64,000 nt of DNA from contig NZ_JBLUOA010000001.1 in the NCBI RefSeq assembly GCF_048060095.1, positions 372,001-436,000 of the forward strand. Direction: 5' to 3'. A program made the position numbers and the translations under genes. Positions 14,715 through 23,766 of this stretch are shown one piece after another (the stretch's first letter is position 1; each line of letters starts with the position of its first letter). Below the pieces are notes generated by a model. It was given only the letters and a program-made list of their open reading frames with translations, did not search any database and was not told the DNA's origin. Origin of the DNA: JBLUOA01 sp048060095 (GTDB lineage: Bacteria; Pseudomonadota; Alphaproteobacteria; Rhodobacterales; Rhodobacteraceae).

Positions 14715-16429
14715 CCGAAGGCCCGGCGCGTGCACCGCATAGGTCTTACATGTATGCGATGGGCTTGTCGGAGGAGGAGATTCACCAACCGCTTGTCGGG
14801 GTGGCGACCTGCTGGAACGAAGCGGCGCCGTGCAACATCGCGCTGAACCGTCAGGCGCAGTCGGTGAAGATGGGTGTAAAGCAGGCGTTGGGAACGCCGC
14901 GCGAGTTCACGACGATCACCGTCACCGACGGGATCGCGATGGGGCATGAGGGGATGCGATCCTCGCTCGCCAGTCGCGAGGCGATTGCGGACACTGTCGA
15001 ACTGACGATGCGCGGGCATTGCTATGATGCGATTGTCGGGCTGGCTGGTTGCGACAAGAGCTTGCCGGGGATGATGATGGCGATGGTGCGTCTGAACACG
15101 CCATCGGTGTTCATCTATGGCGGATCGATCCTTCCAGGCAAAGCGCCTTCGGGGGCCGATGTGCCGGAAGATTTCTTGGACCGTGACCTGACCGTTCAGG
15201 ATATGTTTGAGGCGGTCGGGCGGTATCAATCCGGCGGGCTGTCGGATGCGGCGCTGGATGTGTTGGAACGTGTCGCCTGCCCAAGTTCCGGGGCCTGTGG
15301 CGGGCAGTTTACCGCGAACACGATGGCTTGTGTGTCAGAGGCGATTGGCCTTGCGCTGCCGAATTCGTCGGGTGCGCCTGCGCCATATGAAAGCCGGGAT
15401 CAGTATGGCGAGGCGTCAGGCCGCGCCGTCATGAACCTGATCGAAAAGAATATCCGGGCGCGCGATGTCGTGACGCTTCAGGCATTGGAGAACGCGGCGC
15501 GGGTTGTGGCCTGCACCGGCGGATCGACCAATGCCGGGCTGCACCTTCCCGCGATCGCGCATGAGGCGGGGATTGATTTCTACCTTGATGACGTGTGCGA
15601 TATTTTCCGCGACACGCCCTATTTCGTCGATCTGAAACCGGGCGGAGCCTATGTTGCAAAAGACCTTTATGAAGCGGGCGGTGTTCCGGTCGTGATGAAG
15701 GAACTCGACAAGGCCGGGCTAATCCACCGCGATTGCATGAGCGCGACGGGCTATTCCATCGGTGAGGAGATCGACAAGGTCACCCGCGAGGCGGATGGTC
15801 GCGTGATTTATCCGGTTGATAATCCACTGTCGAAAACGGGTGGTGTCGTCGGGCTGAAAGGCAACCTCGCGCCGGACGGTGCGATCGTGAAGGTTGCGGG
15901 GATGAGCGCGGAGCAGCAGGTCTTCTCAGGCCCCGCGCGCGTATTTGAGTGTGAGGAAGACGCCTTCGCCGCCGTTCAGAAACGCGAATACGAGGAAGGC
16001 GAGGTCATCGTGATCCGCAACGAAGGGCCAGCAGGTGGGCCGGGGATGCGCGAAATGCTTGCCACCACGGCGGCTTTGTCGGGGCAGGGCATGGGCAAGA
16101 AGGTCGCGCTGATCACCGACGGGCGCTTTTCCGGTGCGACGCGGGGCTTCTGTGTCGGCCATGTTGGGCCGGAAGCCGCCCATTGCGGGCCGATTGCGTT
16201 GCTGCAAAATGGCGACGTGATTACGATTGACGCAATTAAGGGTGAGATTTCCGTGGACCTGTCAGATGACGTTCTGGCCGAGCGGAAAGCCCAGTGGAAC
16301 GGGCCGAGGGAAACGATCTATGCGTCAGGTGCTTTGTGGAAATTCGCCAAACAGGTTGGCGCAACGCATAAGGGTGCGGTCACACATCCCGGCGGCAAAG
16401 CGGAACGGCATGTTTACATGGATATCTAA
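14666..16429 (+). CDS. ilvD: Dihydroxy-acid dehydratase
   Basis: This 587-residue iron-sulfur enzyme of valine, leucine and isoleucine synthesis dehydrates 2,3-dihydroxy acids to 2-keto acids. Likely cluster cysteines are C49 (VATCWNE), C129 (LAGCDKSLPG) and C211 (SGACGGQFTANTM). The C-terminal TDGRFSGATRGFCVGHVGPEA motif is typical of IlvD over Edd. I chose ATG 14666, with GGGAGAG six bases upstream, not the in-frame start at 14609. A possible short cysteine-rich frame precedes and overlaps it. The next gene begins inside its last 20 bases. Confidence 0.95.
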   Translation: MSASKFDKAKLPSRYVTEGPARAPHRSYMYAMGLSEEEIHQPLVGVATCWNEAAPCNIALNRQAQSVKMGVKQALGTPREFTTITVTDGIAMGHEGMRSSLASREAIADTVELTMRGHCYDAIVGLAGCDKSLPGMMMAMVRLNTPSVFIYGGSILPGKAPSGADVPEDFLDRDLTVQDMFEAVGRYQSGGLSDAALDVLERVACPSSGACGGQFTANTMACVSEAIGLALPNSSGAPAPYESRDQYGEASGRAVMNLIEKNIRARDVVTLQALENAARVVACTGGSTNAGLHLPAIAHEAGIDFYLDDVCDIFRDTPYFVDLKPGGAYVAKDLYEAGGVPVVMKELDKAGLIHRDCMSATGYSIGEEIDKVTREADGRVIYPVDNPLSKTGGVVGLKGNLAPDGAIVKVAGMSAEQQVFSGPARVFECEEDAFAAVQKREYEEGEVIVIRNEGPAGGPGMREMLATTAALSGQGMGKKVALITDGRFSGATRGFCVGHVGPEAAHCGPIALLQNGDVITIDAIKGEISVDLSDDVLAERKAQWNGPRETIYASGALWKFAKQVGATHKGAVTHPGGKAERHVYMDI

Positions 16430-17060
16430 ACCGGCCCATCGGGTCGCGTTTGGATTGATCGCGCTGTTGTCGCTGACGGCGTGCGAGGGCGCAGGCTTTG
16501 GCCTTGGTGCGCCGCGTGGTGACAGCCGGATCTCAGTTGCAGGGAGTGAGGTCGTGGTCGCTGGTCCGCGCGGCTATTGCGTTGATAAATCCGCAACGCG
16601 CGATGCGGCGGACAGCGCGTTTGTGTTGATGGCAAGCTGCGCGTCGGTCACGCAATCGGCCCGTGCGCCGACCCCGCAGGTCGCAGGAGTGCTGGTCGCG
16701 TCCGTTGCCGCGCCTGACGGAGGCGCTCCGGTGGCGGAGTCGATGGAGGCGTTCGGCGCGTTCTTCAATTCTGACGCGGGGCGGGCGGCCTTGTCGCAAA
16801 CAGGGCAGGCCGAAACGGTTGAGGTGTTGGAAACCTCAGCCGCTGAGGGCGTGTTTTTCGTTCACGCGCGGGATTCCAGCGACGGGCTGGCAGAAGATGT
16901 GCGCGACGAATACTGGCGCGCGCTGTTTGACGTGAAAGGGCGGTTGGTGTCAGCGTCTGTGTTCGGCACCGAGGCGCAGCCGTTTTCCACAGATGCAGGC
17001 CGGGCGCTATTGGCGCAGTTCGTTGCGCAAATCCGCGCGGCCAACGCTGGAAACATCTGA
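16410..17060 (+). CDS. Conserved lipoprotein of unknown function
   Basis: This 216-residue frame starts MFTWISKPAHRV and has a hydrophobic signal ending in the lipobox LTAC (C25), so it is probably a lipoprotein at the inner or outer membrane. The mature part has no recognised domain. One region (VAAPDGGAPVAESMEAFGAFFNSDAG) is followed by an alpha/beta-looking segment that ends in a helix (GRALLAQFVAQIRAAN). It starts within the last 20 bases of ilvD in another frame, suggesting coupling, although no strong ribosome site is visible. Two further unknown genes follow. Confidence 0.65.
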   Translation: MFTWISKPAHRVAFGLIALLSLTACEGAGFGLGAPRGDSRISVAGSEVVVAGPRGYCVDKSATRDAADSAFVLMASCASVTQSARAPTPQVAGVLVASVAAPDGGAPVAESMEAFGAFFNSDAGRAALSQTGQAETVEVLETSAAEGVFFVHARDSSDGLAEDVRDEYWRALFDVKGRLVSASVFGTEAQPFSTDAGRALLAQFVAQIRAANAGNI

Positions 17061-17151
17061 TTTTCGCTTTGCCGTCCGGTTTTGCATCTATGAAAGCAAA
17101 TCCTGCGCAATATAGTCGGTGGAAACCGGGCGAACCGGTGCAAGGACTGTG

Positions 17152-17925
17152 ATGCCGAAATCAAACGAAACACCGTTGCAACGCCTCGCTTTCAAGCGGC
17201 TTCTGAGCCGTTGGACAAAGCTTGCCGACGAGGCAGACGCGCTTGATCCGCATCAGCTAAGGCAGGCGGGTGCACGGGCGCGGCAATTGCAAAAGCCGCT
17301 GGATGAGGTGCTGCACAAAGCGGAATACAAACTAACCTTGCCGGTGATCGGTTCGAACGCGATTCAGGCGCCGATCGGGGCGGACTGGTCGTGGCGGCCG
17401 GAAATCTGGCGCGGGCCGGTGCGCCCGGTCGGTGCGGCAAGCGTGCCGACCAAGACTCAGATCGGGTCAGAGGCGACGGTATTTCACGATTGCACGATCT
17501 CGGAACTCACGTTTCGCCAGTTGCGCAACACGCGGCCTGTGGATCTTGCGCCGTTTGGCTTACGCATGGATGTATTCGGGTTTGACGGCAGCTTTCTGTC
17601 ACTGGCGATTGATCTGCCAGCTGAGGCGACGCACGATTTACGCAAGCGGCATGTGATTGGGCTCGACGCGATTGTTGAGACGGAAAAACCGCTGGACCTA
17701 TTCGCGCGGCTGAACATCAAGCACGGCCCGAACACCGAACAAGTGGTGCGAGAGCTTCCGGTGAACAACGGTGAGGCGGAGATGGAATTTGACATCGCCT
17801 ATACCAAAGTGAACGAACGGCGGGTGGAACGGGCTTGGGTCGATCTGATCTTGAAGGAACCTGAGATGAATCAGGTTGTTCTGCGGGATTTGACCTTTAG
17901 CCGCCGCTTGCGGTCTGAACTATAG
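17152..17925 (+). CDS. Conserved protein of unknown function (257 aa)
   Basis: This 257-residue soluble protein has no signal peptide. The N-terminal third is helical and charged (RLAFKRLLSRWTKLADEADALDP). The rest has beta-rich stretches such as FHDCTISELTFRQLRNTRPVDLAPFGLRMD and FGFDGSFLSLAIDLP. I recall similar sequences only as uncharacterised proteins of the Rhodobacterales. The start is ATG 17152, with AAGGA five bases upstream. The next gene begins ten bases after its stop, so the two are probably cotranscribed and may work together. Confidence 0.75.
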   Translation: MPKSNETPLQRLAFKRLLSRWTKLADEADALDPHQLRQAGARARQLQKPLDEVLHKAEYKLTLPVIGSNAIQAPIGADWSWRPEIWRGPVRPVGAASVPTKTQIGSEATVFHDCTISELTFRQLRNTRPVDLAPFGLRMDVFGFDGSFLSLAIDLPAEATHDLRKRHVIGLDAIVETEKPLDLFARLNIKHGPNTEQVVRELPVNNGEAEMEFDIAYTKVNERRVERAWVDLILKEPEMNQVVLRDLTFSRRLRSEL

Positions 17926-17935
17926 GGGAATGACG

Positions 17936-18307
17936 ATGGCCCTGACCCATATCAGAACCCGCGCGGGCATTTGGGAGGGCGTGCTGCGCTCCGATGGGGA
18001 CGGAACGCCAGACGTTGCCGTCAGCTTTGAAGATGCCCCGGTGGAGGGCGTTGAGCTTTCCCCGATGGACGGTCCGCGAGGCGACTGGACCCTACGCTTT
18101 CCAATCCCGGCTGAGGCGATGTCGGACGGCGTTCAGACGGTCCTGATCACCGATACCGCAAGCGGTCAGCGGCTCGGCTCTTACACCATTGTCGCGGGGC
18201 GGGCACTGGATGATGACTTCCGCGCCGAACTCGACCTGCTGCGGGCAGAGCTTGATATGCTGAAACGGGCCTTCCGCCGCCATTGCGTTGAAACCGGCAA
18301 CGGCTGA
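17936..18307 (+). CDS. Conserved protein of unknown function (123 aa)
   Basis: This 123-residue soluble protein has a beta-rich first part (TRAGIWEGVLRSDGD ... DWTLRFPIPAEAMSDG) and a C-terminal amphipathic helix (FRAELDLLRAELDMLKRAFRRH, about 95-116) that looks like a coiled coil for oligomerisation. No catalytic motif is seen. I chose ATG 17936 because GGGGA lies about seven bases before it; ATG 17930 would be too close. It follows the 257-residue gene and may form a pair with it. Confidence 0.72.
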   Translation: MALTHIRTRAGIWEGVLRSDGDGTPDVAVSFEDAPVEGVELSPMDGPRGDWTLRFPIPAEAMSDGVQTVLITDTASGQRLGSYTIVAGRALDDDFRAELDLLRAELDMLKRAFRRHCVETGNG

Positions 18308-18378
18308 CGTGACGCCGCGTTTCGCGTGACATTGCGAAAGGGCATGCGCATTTTCCGGAGCAACTGAAGGGAGCTTCC

Positions 18379-20406
18379 ATGTCGCACTATCCGCATATGC
18401 TCGCCCCGTTGGACCTTGGGTTCACGACGCTGAAAAACCGCGTTTTGATGGGATCGATGCACACGGGGCTTGAGGAAACGAAAGACTGGAACCGCGTGGC
18501 GGAGTTCTATGCCGAACGCGCGCGGGGCGATGTCGGGCTGATGGTCACGGGCGGTATGGCCCCGAACCGCGAAGGCGGCGTGTTTCCGGGGGCGGCGGGG
18601 CTGTTCACAGCCGAAGACATCGCAAATCACAGGGTCGTGACGGACCGCGTGCATGACGCGGGTGGCAAGATCGCGATGCAGATTTTGCACGCCGGGCGGT
18701 ATGCGTATGGCTCGGAATGTGTGGCCCCTTCGCCGGTGAAATCGCCGATCTCTCCGTTCCCGCCGAAGGAATTGGACGAAGACGGTATCGAAAAGCAGAT
18801 CGCCGACATCGCCACCGCTGCCGCGCGGGCGCGTGAAGCAGGCTATGACGGGGTAGAGGTCATGGGGTCGGAGGGGTATTTCCTGAACCAATTCCTCGTC
18901 ACCCACACGAATAAGCGCGAGGATCGTTGGGGTGGGTCTTACGAAAACCGGATGCGTCTGCCGCTAGAGGTGATGCGCCGGGTGCGCGGGGCTATCGGCG
19001 ACGATTTCATCGTGATCTACCGGCTGAGCATGATCGACCTGATTCCGAATGGATCGACGTGGGAAGAGGTCGTGCTGCTGGCGAAAGAGATGGAGAAAGC
19101 CGGGGCGACAATCCTCAACACCGGGATCGGCTGGCATGAGGCACGGATTCCGACGATTGCGACAAGCGTGCCGCGCCGGGCGTTTTCATGGGTCACGAAA
19201 AAGCTGATGGGAGAGGTGTCTATCCCCATTGTCACCTCAAACCGGATCAACACGCCTGATGTGGCGGAGTCTGTTCTTGCCGATGGTTGCGCCGACATGG
19301 TGTCGATGGCGCGGCCGTTCCTTGCGGATTCGCATTTCGTGGCGAAGGCGGCGGCGGGGCAGGCAGCTGCGATTGCCCCTTGCATCGCCTGCAATCAGGC
19401 GTGTCTGGACCATACGTTCAGCGGAAAGCTGTCAAGCTGCCTCGTCAATCCGCGCGCGTGTCACGAGACTGAGCTGGTGATTGAACCAGCGGCGGAACTA
19501 AAACAGATCGCTGTGGTCGGCGCCGGGCCAGCGGGCCTGTCAGCGGCCCTGACCGCGGCGGAGCGGGGGCATAACGTCACATTGTTCGACAAGGCCGAGG
19601 AACTTGGCGGACAGTTGAACATGGCAAAGCGCGTGCCGGGGAAAGAAGAGTTTGAAGGCTTTGTCGATTGGTTCAAGCATAGCGTCGCCAATTCCAACAT
19701 CACGCTGAAGCTGGGGGTAGAGGTCACGGCGAATGACCTTACGGGGTTTGATGAGGTTGTGATCTCCACCGGCGTTCTGCCACGTGATCCGGCGATTGAC
19801 GGGCAGGATGGGCCGAACGTCCTTAGCTATATCGACGTGCTGCGGCACAATGCGCCGGTCGGCGAACGGGTCGCGATTATCGGTGCAGGCGGCATTGGCT
19901 TCGATGTGGCGGAGTTTCTGGTGCACGAGGGCGAAAGCCCGACCGAGAACCTTGAGCTTTGGAAAGAGGAGTGGGGCGTCGGCGATCCGGAAGAAAGCCG
20001 CGGCGGATTGGCCCCGGAAGGCCCGCAACCCGAACCACCTGCGCGCGACATCACGCTGTTGCAGCGGAAGTCCGAAAAGCTTGGCAAGCGACTGGGCAAG
20101 ACGACGGGCTGGATTCACCGTGCGGCCCTAAAGGCGAAGGGCGTCAAGATGATCGGCGGCGTGAACTACGAACGGATTGACGCGGATGGCCTGCATATCT
20201 CGTTTGGCGAGGCGCGGGAAAACCCGCAGATCATCGCCGCCGATACGATCGTGCTGTGCGCGGGCCAGTTGCCGGAACGCAGCCTTGCCGATGCCCTTAT
20301 TGACGCGGGAAAAACGCCGCATGTCATCGGCGGCGCCGATGTTGCGGCGGAGCTTGATGCGAAGCGCGCCATCGACCAGGGGACGAGATTGGCGACAACC
20401 CTTTGA
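18379..20406 (+). CDS. fadH: 2,4-dienoyl-CoA reductase (NADPH), FadH-like
   Basis: This 675-residue flavoprotein has three parts. An FMN-binding TIM barrel (about 1-330) has the active-site pair Y167 (GSEGYFLNQ) and H253 (GWHEARIP). A 4Fe-4S site lies at C335, C338, C342 and C354. A FAD/NAD(P) domain starts VVGAGPAGLSAA (379-390), with a second dinucleotide loop AIIGAGGIGFD. The C-terminal GKTTGWIHR and GCADMVSMARPFLAD regions match E. coli FadH closely. It would reduce 2,4-dienoyl-CoA in the beta-oxidation of unsaturated fatty acids. AAGGGAG lies six bases before the start. A divergent origin as an amine demethylase is less likely. Confidence 0.9.
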   Translation: MSHYPHMLAPLDLGFTTLKNRVLMGSMHTGLEETKDWNRVAEFYAERARGDVGLMVTGGMAPNREGGVFPGAAGLFTAEDIANHRVVTDRVHDAGGKIAMQILHAGRYAYGSECVAPSPVKSPISPFPPKELDEDGIEKQIADIATAAARAREAGYDGVEVMGSEGYFLNQFLVTHTNKREDRWGGSYENRMRLPLEVMRRVRGAIGDDFIVIYRLSMIDLIPNGSTWEEVVLLAKEMEKAGATILNTGIGWHEARIPTIATSVPRRAFSWVTKKLMGEVSIPIVTSNRINTPDVAESVLADGCADMVSMARPFLADSHFVAKAAAGQAAAIAPCIACNQACLDHTFSGKLSSCLVNPRACHETELVIEPAAELKQIAVVGAGPAGLSAALTAAERGHNVTLFDKAEELGGQLNMAKRVPGKEEFEGFVDWFKHSVANSNITLKLGVEVTANDLTGFDEVVISTGVLPRDPAIDGQDGPNVLSYIDVLRHNAPVGERVAIIGAGGIGFDVAEFLVHEGESPTENLELWKEEWGVGDPEESRGGLAPEGPQPEPPARDITLLQRKSEKLGKRLGKTTGWIHRAALKAKGVKMIGGVNYERIDADGLHISFGEARENPQIIAADTIVLCAGQLPERSLADALIDAGKTPHVIGGADVAAELDAKRAIDQGTRLATTL

Positions 20407-20422
20407 TTTGTTTATGTAAAAA

Positions 20423-20471
20423 TGAAAGATCGCCGGTTTTTCCGCGTTTCCACATCAAAAACGATCTTTCA
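20423..20471 (+). terminator. Long inverted repeat after fadH (possible terminator)
   Basis: Perfect 10-base arms (TGAAAGATCG / CGATCTTTCA) with a 29-base spacer. The arms extend through an internal GTTTTT / AAAAAC match after a small bulge. The repeat lies 17 bases after the fadH stop and about 90 bases before the lysR start. It lacks a T run, so it may be a regulatory or processing hairpin instead of a simple terminator. Confidence 0.45.
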
Positions 20472-20562
20472 GAAAACCGCTTTATTGTCCGGCATCTGAC
20501 CTAATCTCGCCCGATTTCACTGCCATACCCCGCCTTGGGGAAGCGTAGTAACAGGCCAGATT

Positions 20563-21468
20563 ATGGATCGACTTACAGAAATGGAAGCCTTTGCCACCGT
20601 GGTGGATCAGGGTGGATTTACGGATGCTGCCAAGAAGATGGGGATTTCGAAATCCGCCGTCTCGAAACATGTTTCAAGCCTTGAGGCCCGCCTGGGCGCC
20701 CGGCTTTTGAACCGCACGACGCGGCGTGTCAGCCCGACGGAAATCGGGTTGGCCTACTATGATCGCGCGCGGCGTGTGTTGAATGATGCAGGTGAAGCGG
20801 ACGCGCTCGTGACGTCAATGCAGTCAGCGCCGTCCGGTCTCCTTCGGATATCAGTCGCCACGGATTTCGGGGTCAATCACTTGTCCCCGGTTCTGGGCGA
20901 GTTCCTTCAGGAATTTCCAGATATCACGGTTAATATGGTGCTCAACAACCGGTATGTGGAACTGATCTCCGAAGGCTTTGACATGGCGATCCGGATCGGG
21001 GAGCTGGACGACAGCACGCTCCGGGCGCGGAAACTGACGGAATCGACCAAGCGGATGGTCGGATCGCCGGAATATTTCGAAAAATACGGCCGACCGGAAA
21101 AGATCGATGATCTGAACGATCACAAGCTGCTGCATTATTCGAGCCAGTCGAACGGGTCCGTCTGGAAACTGACCGCGCCGTCGGGCGAAAAGCGTCAGGT
21201 GCGGACAGCCGGTTGGCTTAGCGTGAATGACGGGCAATCGCTGCTGAACGCCGCGATTTCGGGTCTTGGTATCGCGTATCTGCCAAGCTTCCTTTATGCC
21301 GACGCGCTGCGCGATGGTCTGGTCGAGGAAGCGATTCCTGAACTGCCGACCGAACGCCAAGGCATCTACGCGGTTTACCCGCCGGGTCGCTTTACCCAGC
21401 CGAAGGTGCGCGCGTTCATCGATTTCCTTGTCCATGCGTTTGCCGACAAGGGGCCGGATAGCTGGTAA
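20563..21468 (+). CDS. LysR family transcriptional regulator
   Basis: This 301-residue regulator has an N-terminal winged helix-turn-helix (residues 1-60, MDRLTEMEAFATVVDQGGFTDAAKKMGISKSAVSKHVSSLEARLG) and a periplasmic-binding-protein-like effector domain (about 90-295). It is close to the DsdX/AaeR-type subgroup often called LysR-CrgA-like. The regulated gene is not evident. It follows fadH in the same direction, 156 bases away, with a long inverted repeat between. Confidence 0.92.
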   Translation: MDRLTEMEAFATVVDQGGFTDAAKKMGISKSAVSKHVSSLEARLGARLLNRTTRRVSPTEIGLAYYDRARRVLNDAGEADALVTSMQSAPSGLLRISVATDFGVNHLSPVLGEFLQEFPDITVNMVLNNRYVELISEGFDMAIRIGELDDSTLRARKLTESTKRMVGSPEYFEKYGRPEKIDDLNDHKLLHYSSQSNGSVWKLTAPSGEKRQVRTAGWLSVNDGQSLLNAAISGLGIAYLPSFLYADALRDGLVEEAIPELPTERQGIYAVYPPGRFTQPKVRAFIDFLVHAFADKGPDSW

Positions 21469-21492
21469 TTTCGGCCTAAGCGACGCTTTCCA

Positions 21493-22452
21493 TCATTCCG
21501 CCGGTGTCAGGATAACCTCGACCCGGCGGTTTTGATTCCGGCCATTGTCCGTCAGGTTGCTGGCGCGGGGGGACAGATAGCCCATGCCTTCGGCGCTGAC
21601 CTGACTGCGGCTGATCCCGTAGGTATCGACCAAGCGATCCATCACCGATGTCGCCCGCCGCTTCGACAGCGCGACATTACCGGGGAGTGAGCCTTCGGCA
21701 TCCGTGTGACCCACGAGCGTCACGTTCCGGTTCGGGTTTGTTTTCAGATAATCGGCAAGGGCGGCGAGCGATGGATAGGTGCCGTCGCTGAGCGTTGAAG
21801 ACCCGATCGCGAAGGTTAGATCGTCAAGCACGACGTAGCCCTCACTCTCCAACATCACGCCAAGTCCGTTTCCGGTTGGATCAAAGCTTAGCCCGGCGGG
21901 TGAAATCGTCGGTTGCGTCTTGGTTGACGGCGTCAAGTTTGGGCGCGGCGCGCCGGATGGCCCGACAATCGTGACCTGCACGAACGCGGTATCGCTGCGG
22001 CGGCTTACCAGAAGGCTTAGCACCTCGTCCTTGTCGTCGCCTTCCATCCGGGCGGAGAGGAAGCGGTAATTGCCAAGGTCGACGTGCATCTGCGGTTCGG
22101 GAGCAACATCGATCCCATACCGGAAATCGAACCCGCCGCAGTCCCAGTCCTTACATTCGAACACGACCTCATACCCGTCTTCGATCAGTTGTTCGCGCAG
22201 CGGACCGAGGATCTGAAGCGTGGTGAGGTTGGTCGATGGTATCCGCCAGACCTGCCGGATCACTTCACCCTCAGCGGTGAGGGCGTCGATCTGGTCATCC
22301 TCCCATCCGCCAAGCGGCAGTTGATAGCTGCCGAGCGTCTCTGTTTCGTCCAACACACGGACGGAGTTCACCGGGAATTCCAGCGTCATGGCAACACCCG
22401 CAGCCGGACAGGCCGCGACGATGGCCGCGTGTATGAGCGTCTTGATCCTCAT
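21493..22452 (-). CDS. OmpA-family C-terminal domain protein
   Basis: This 319-residue exported protein has an N-terminal signal (MRIKTLIHAAIVAACPAAGVA, cleavage near 21). An unassigned middle part includes a Cys pair in FECKDWDCGGFDF. The C-terminal OmpA peptidoglycan-binding domain (about 205-319) has the TLVGHTDAEGS and NRRVEVIL motifs. It should sit in the periplasm or outer membrane and bind peptidoglycan. Its ATG overlaps the stop of the AhpD-like gene by four bases. Confidence 0.88.
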   Translation of the reverse strand: MRIKTLIHAAIVAACPAAGVAMTLEFPVNSVRVLDETETLGSYQLPLGGWEDDQIDALTAEGEVIRQVWRIPSTNLTTLQILGPLREQLIEDGYEVVFECKDWDCGGFDFRYGIDVAPEPQMHVDLGNYRFLSARMEGDDKDEVLSLLVSRRSDTAFVQVTIVGPSGAPRPNLTPSTKTQPTISPAGLSFDPTGNGLGVMLESEGYVVLDDLTFAIGSSTLSDGTYPSLAALADYLKTNPNRNVTLVGHTDAEGSLPGNVALSKRRATSVMDRLVDTYGISRSQVSAEGMGYLSPRASNLTDNGRNQNRRVEVILTPAE

Positions 22453-23018
22453 CTGTGGGCGCTATGATACTCCGCATTGGGGCGCATGTCGGTGGCCGAG
22501 GCGACGCGGTTCGTCATGTTAAAGAACCCCGTGACCGACGCGATATCCCAGATGTCCCGGTCGCTGAAGCCGACATCGCGCAGCGCTTGGCGGTCGGGTT
22601 CCTCGATCCTCGCGCTGCCTTCGGTCATCTTCGCCGCGAAATCGAGCATCGCGCGCTGGCGCGGATCAAGGTTCGCAACGCGATAGTTCATCACCAGCGT
22701 TTCGCCAAGTTCCGGCGTGCCGGACAGTTCGCGCACCGCCGCGCCATGGGCGACAAGGCAGTAGTAGCATTTGTTGATCGACGACACGACAACGGCGATC
22801 ATCTCGCGTTCCAGCTTGGTCAGTTTGCTATCGGCCAGCATCAGGTCGTTATACATCGCGGCAAAGCTGTTCAGCTTGTCGATGTCGAACGCGTAAGCCT
22901 TCAGCACATTGGGGATCAGGCCCAGTTTTTCCTGACAGATGTCAAAATACTTCTGCGTGGCTTCGGGAAGGGGATCGACCATCGGAAGGTCTAATGCGGT
23001 CACTTGTTCTTTTGTCAT
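22449..23018 (-). CDS. AhpD-like peroxidase-related protein (carboxymuconolactone decarboxylase fold)
   Basis: This 189-residue cytosolic protein carries the AhpD-type active site INKCYYCLVAHG (C84, C87, H91). It belongs to the alkylhydroperoxidase-like, peroxidase-related subfamily, with the C-terminal DIWDIASVTGFFNMTNRVA stretch. A role in thiol-based antioxidant defence is inferred from the family. The start is ATG 23018. It is translationally coupled to the OmpA-like gene, an unusual partner. Confidence 0.87.
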   Translation of the reverse strand: MTKEQVTALDLPMVDPLPEATQKYFDICQEKLGLIPNVLKAYAFDIDKLNSFAAMYNDLMLADSKLTKLEREMIAVVVSSINKCYYCLVAHGAAVRELSGTPELGETLVMNYRVANLDPRQRAMLDFAAKMTEGSARIEEPDRQALRDVGFSDRDIWDIASVTGFFNMTNRVASATDMRPNAEYHSAHR

Positions 23019-23040
23019 AGTCCTGCCTGTTCGGGCGCAG

Positions 23041-23766
23041 TTATTTGCCCCGTATTCTGTAATGGTAACGTCCAACTCGTTGCATTTGTAGGGAAGAATA
23101 CAGCGCGTTTGCCGCTGCGTTTTGATCCGTGACAATGACAGAGAACCAGTCGGCCCCGTTATCGTCTGCCCAGCGGGCTGCGGCGCGCATGATGTTGATC
23201 GCAACCCCTTGGCGGCGTTGTGTTTTTGTGACTTCAAGCGCGTGCAGCATTGCGGTGTTTTCGTAGATCGCGACATAGGCGACCCCGGCGGCGCGGTCGT
23301 TCTGGCGGCCCAAAATTGCGGTCTTTGGCCCTTTCGCGCGATCCATCACGGCCAGACGCGCGGGGCCGATACCACCCTCGGCCCACAACTCCTCCATGAT
23401 CTGGAGGGGCGGGAATAAGGTGAACGCGGTCAGGCGCGGTGCCTCGTTTTGGGTGAGTGTCTTGGTCGGGGAAATATAAAGTGTCACCGGGTCGATCAGA
23501 TCGTAGCCGCGTTCGGCAAGGGCGGCGTCCAGCGCCCCTTCGCCTTCGCGCAGCATGAACAGGGGCGTTTCGCCAAGCGCGATCATCGCAGCTTCGGCCT
23601 TGGCGATGTCGGGGAGTTGCCCGGTGACTTCGGCGGTGGCCGCAGACACCCGCTTGCCCCCACCGGCGCCGTTGCGGATCGTCCAGCCGTCTTGCACGGT
23701 GGTTTCGGCGGGGGGCCATGTCGCCTCACACACGGCGTAGAGTATTTCTGCGTCGGGCTGCGCCAT
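23041..23766 (-). CDS. GNAT family N-acetyltransferase
   Basis: This 241-residue protein is likely cytosolic. Its C-terminal half is a GNAT domain with an acetyl-CoA loop in LEVTKTQRRQGVAINIMRAA (about 185-204) and the later AANALYSSLQMQRVGRYHYR motif. The N-terminal half resembles a degenerate second GNAT domain. The acceptor is unknown. Its ATG shares one base with the stop of the upstream CinA-type gene (TGATG). Confidence 0.85.
   Translation of the reverse strand: MAQPDAEILYAVCEATWPPAETTVQDGWTIRNGAGGGKRVSAATAEVTGQLPDIAKAEAAMIALGETPLFMLREGEGALDAALAERGYDLIDPVTLYISPTKTLTQNEAPRLTAFTLFPPLQIMEELWAEGGIGPARLAVMDRAKGPKTAILGRQNDRAAGVAYVAIYENTAMLHALEVTKTQRRQGVAINIMRAAARWADDNGADWFSVIVTDQNAAANALYSSLQMQRVGRYHYRIRGK

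Noticed and set aside
13598..15229. Extension of the CAAX protease to a 543-residue protein
   Set aside because: The extra N-terminal part runs antisense through ilvD and has no hydrophobic or conserved sequence.
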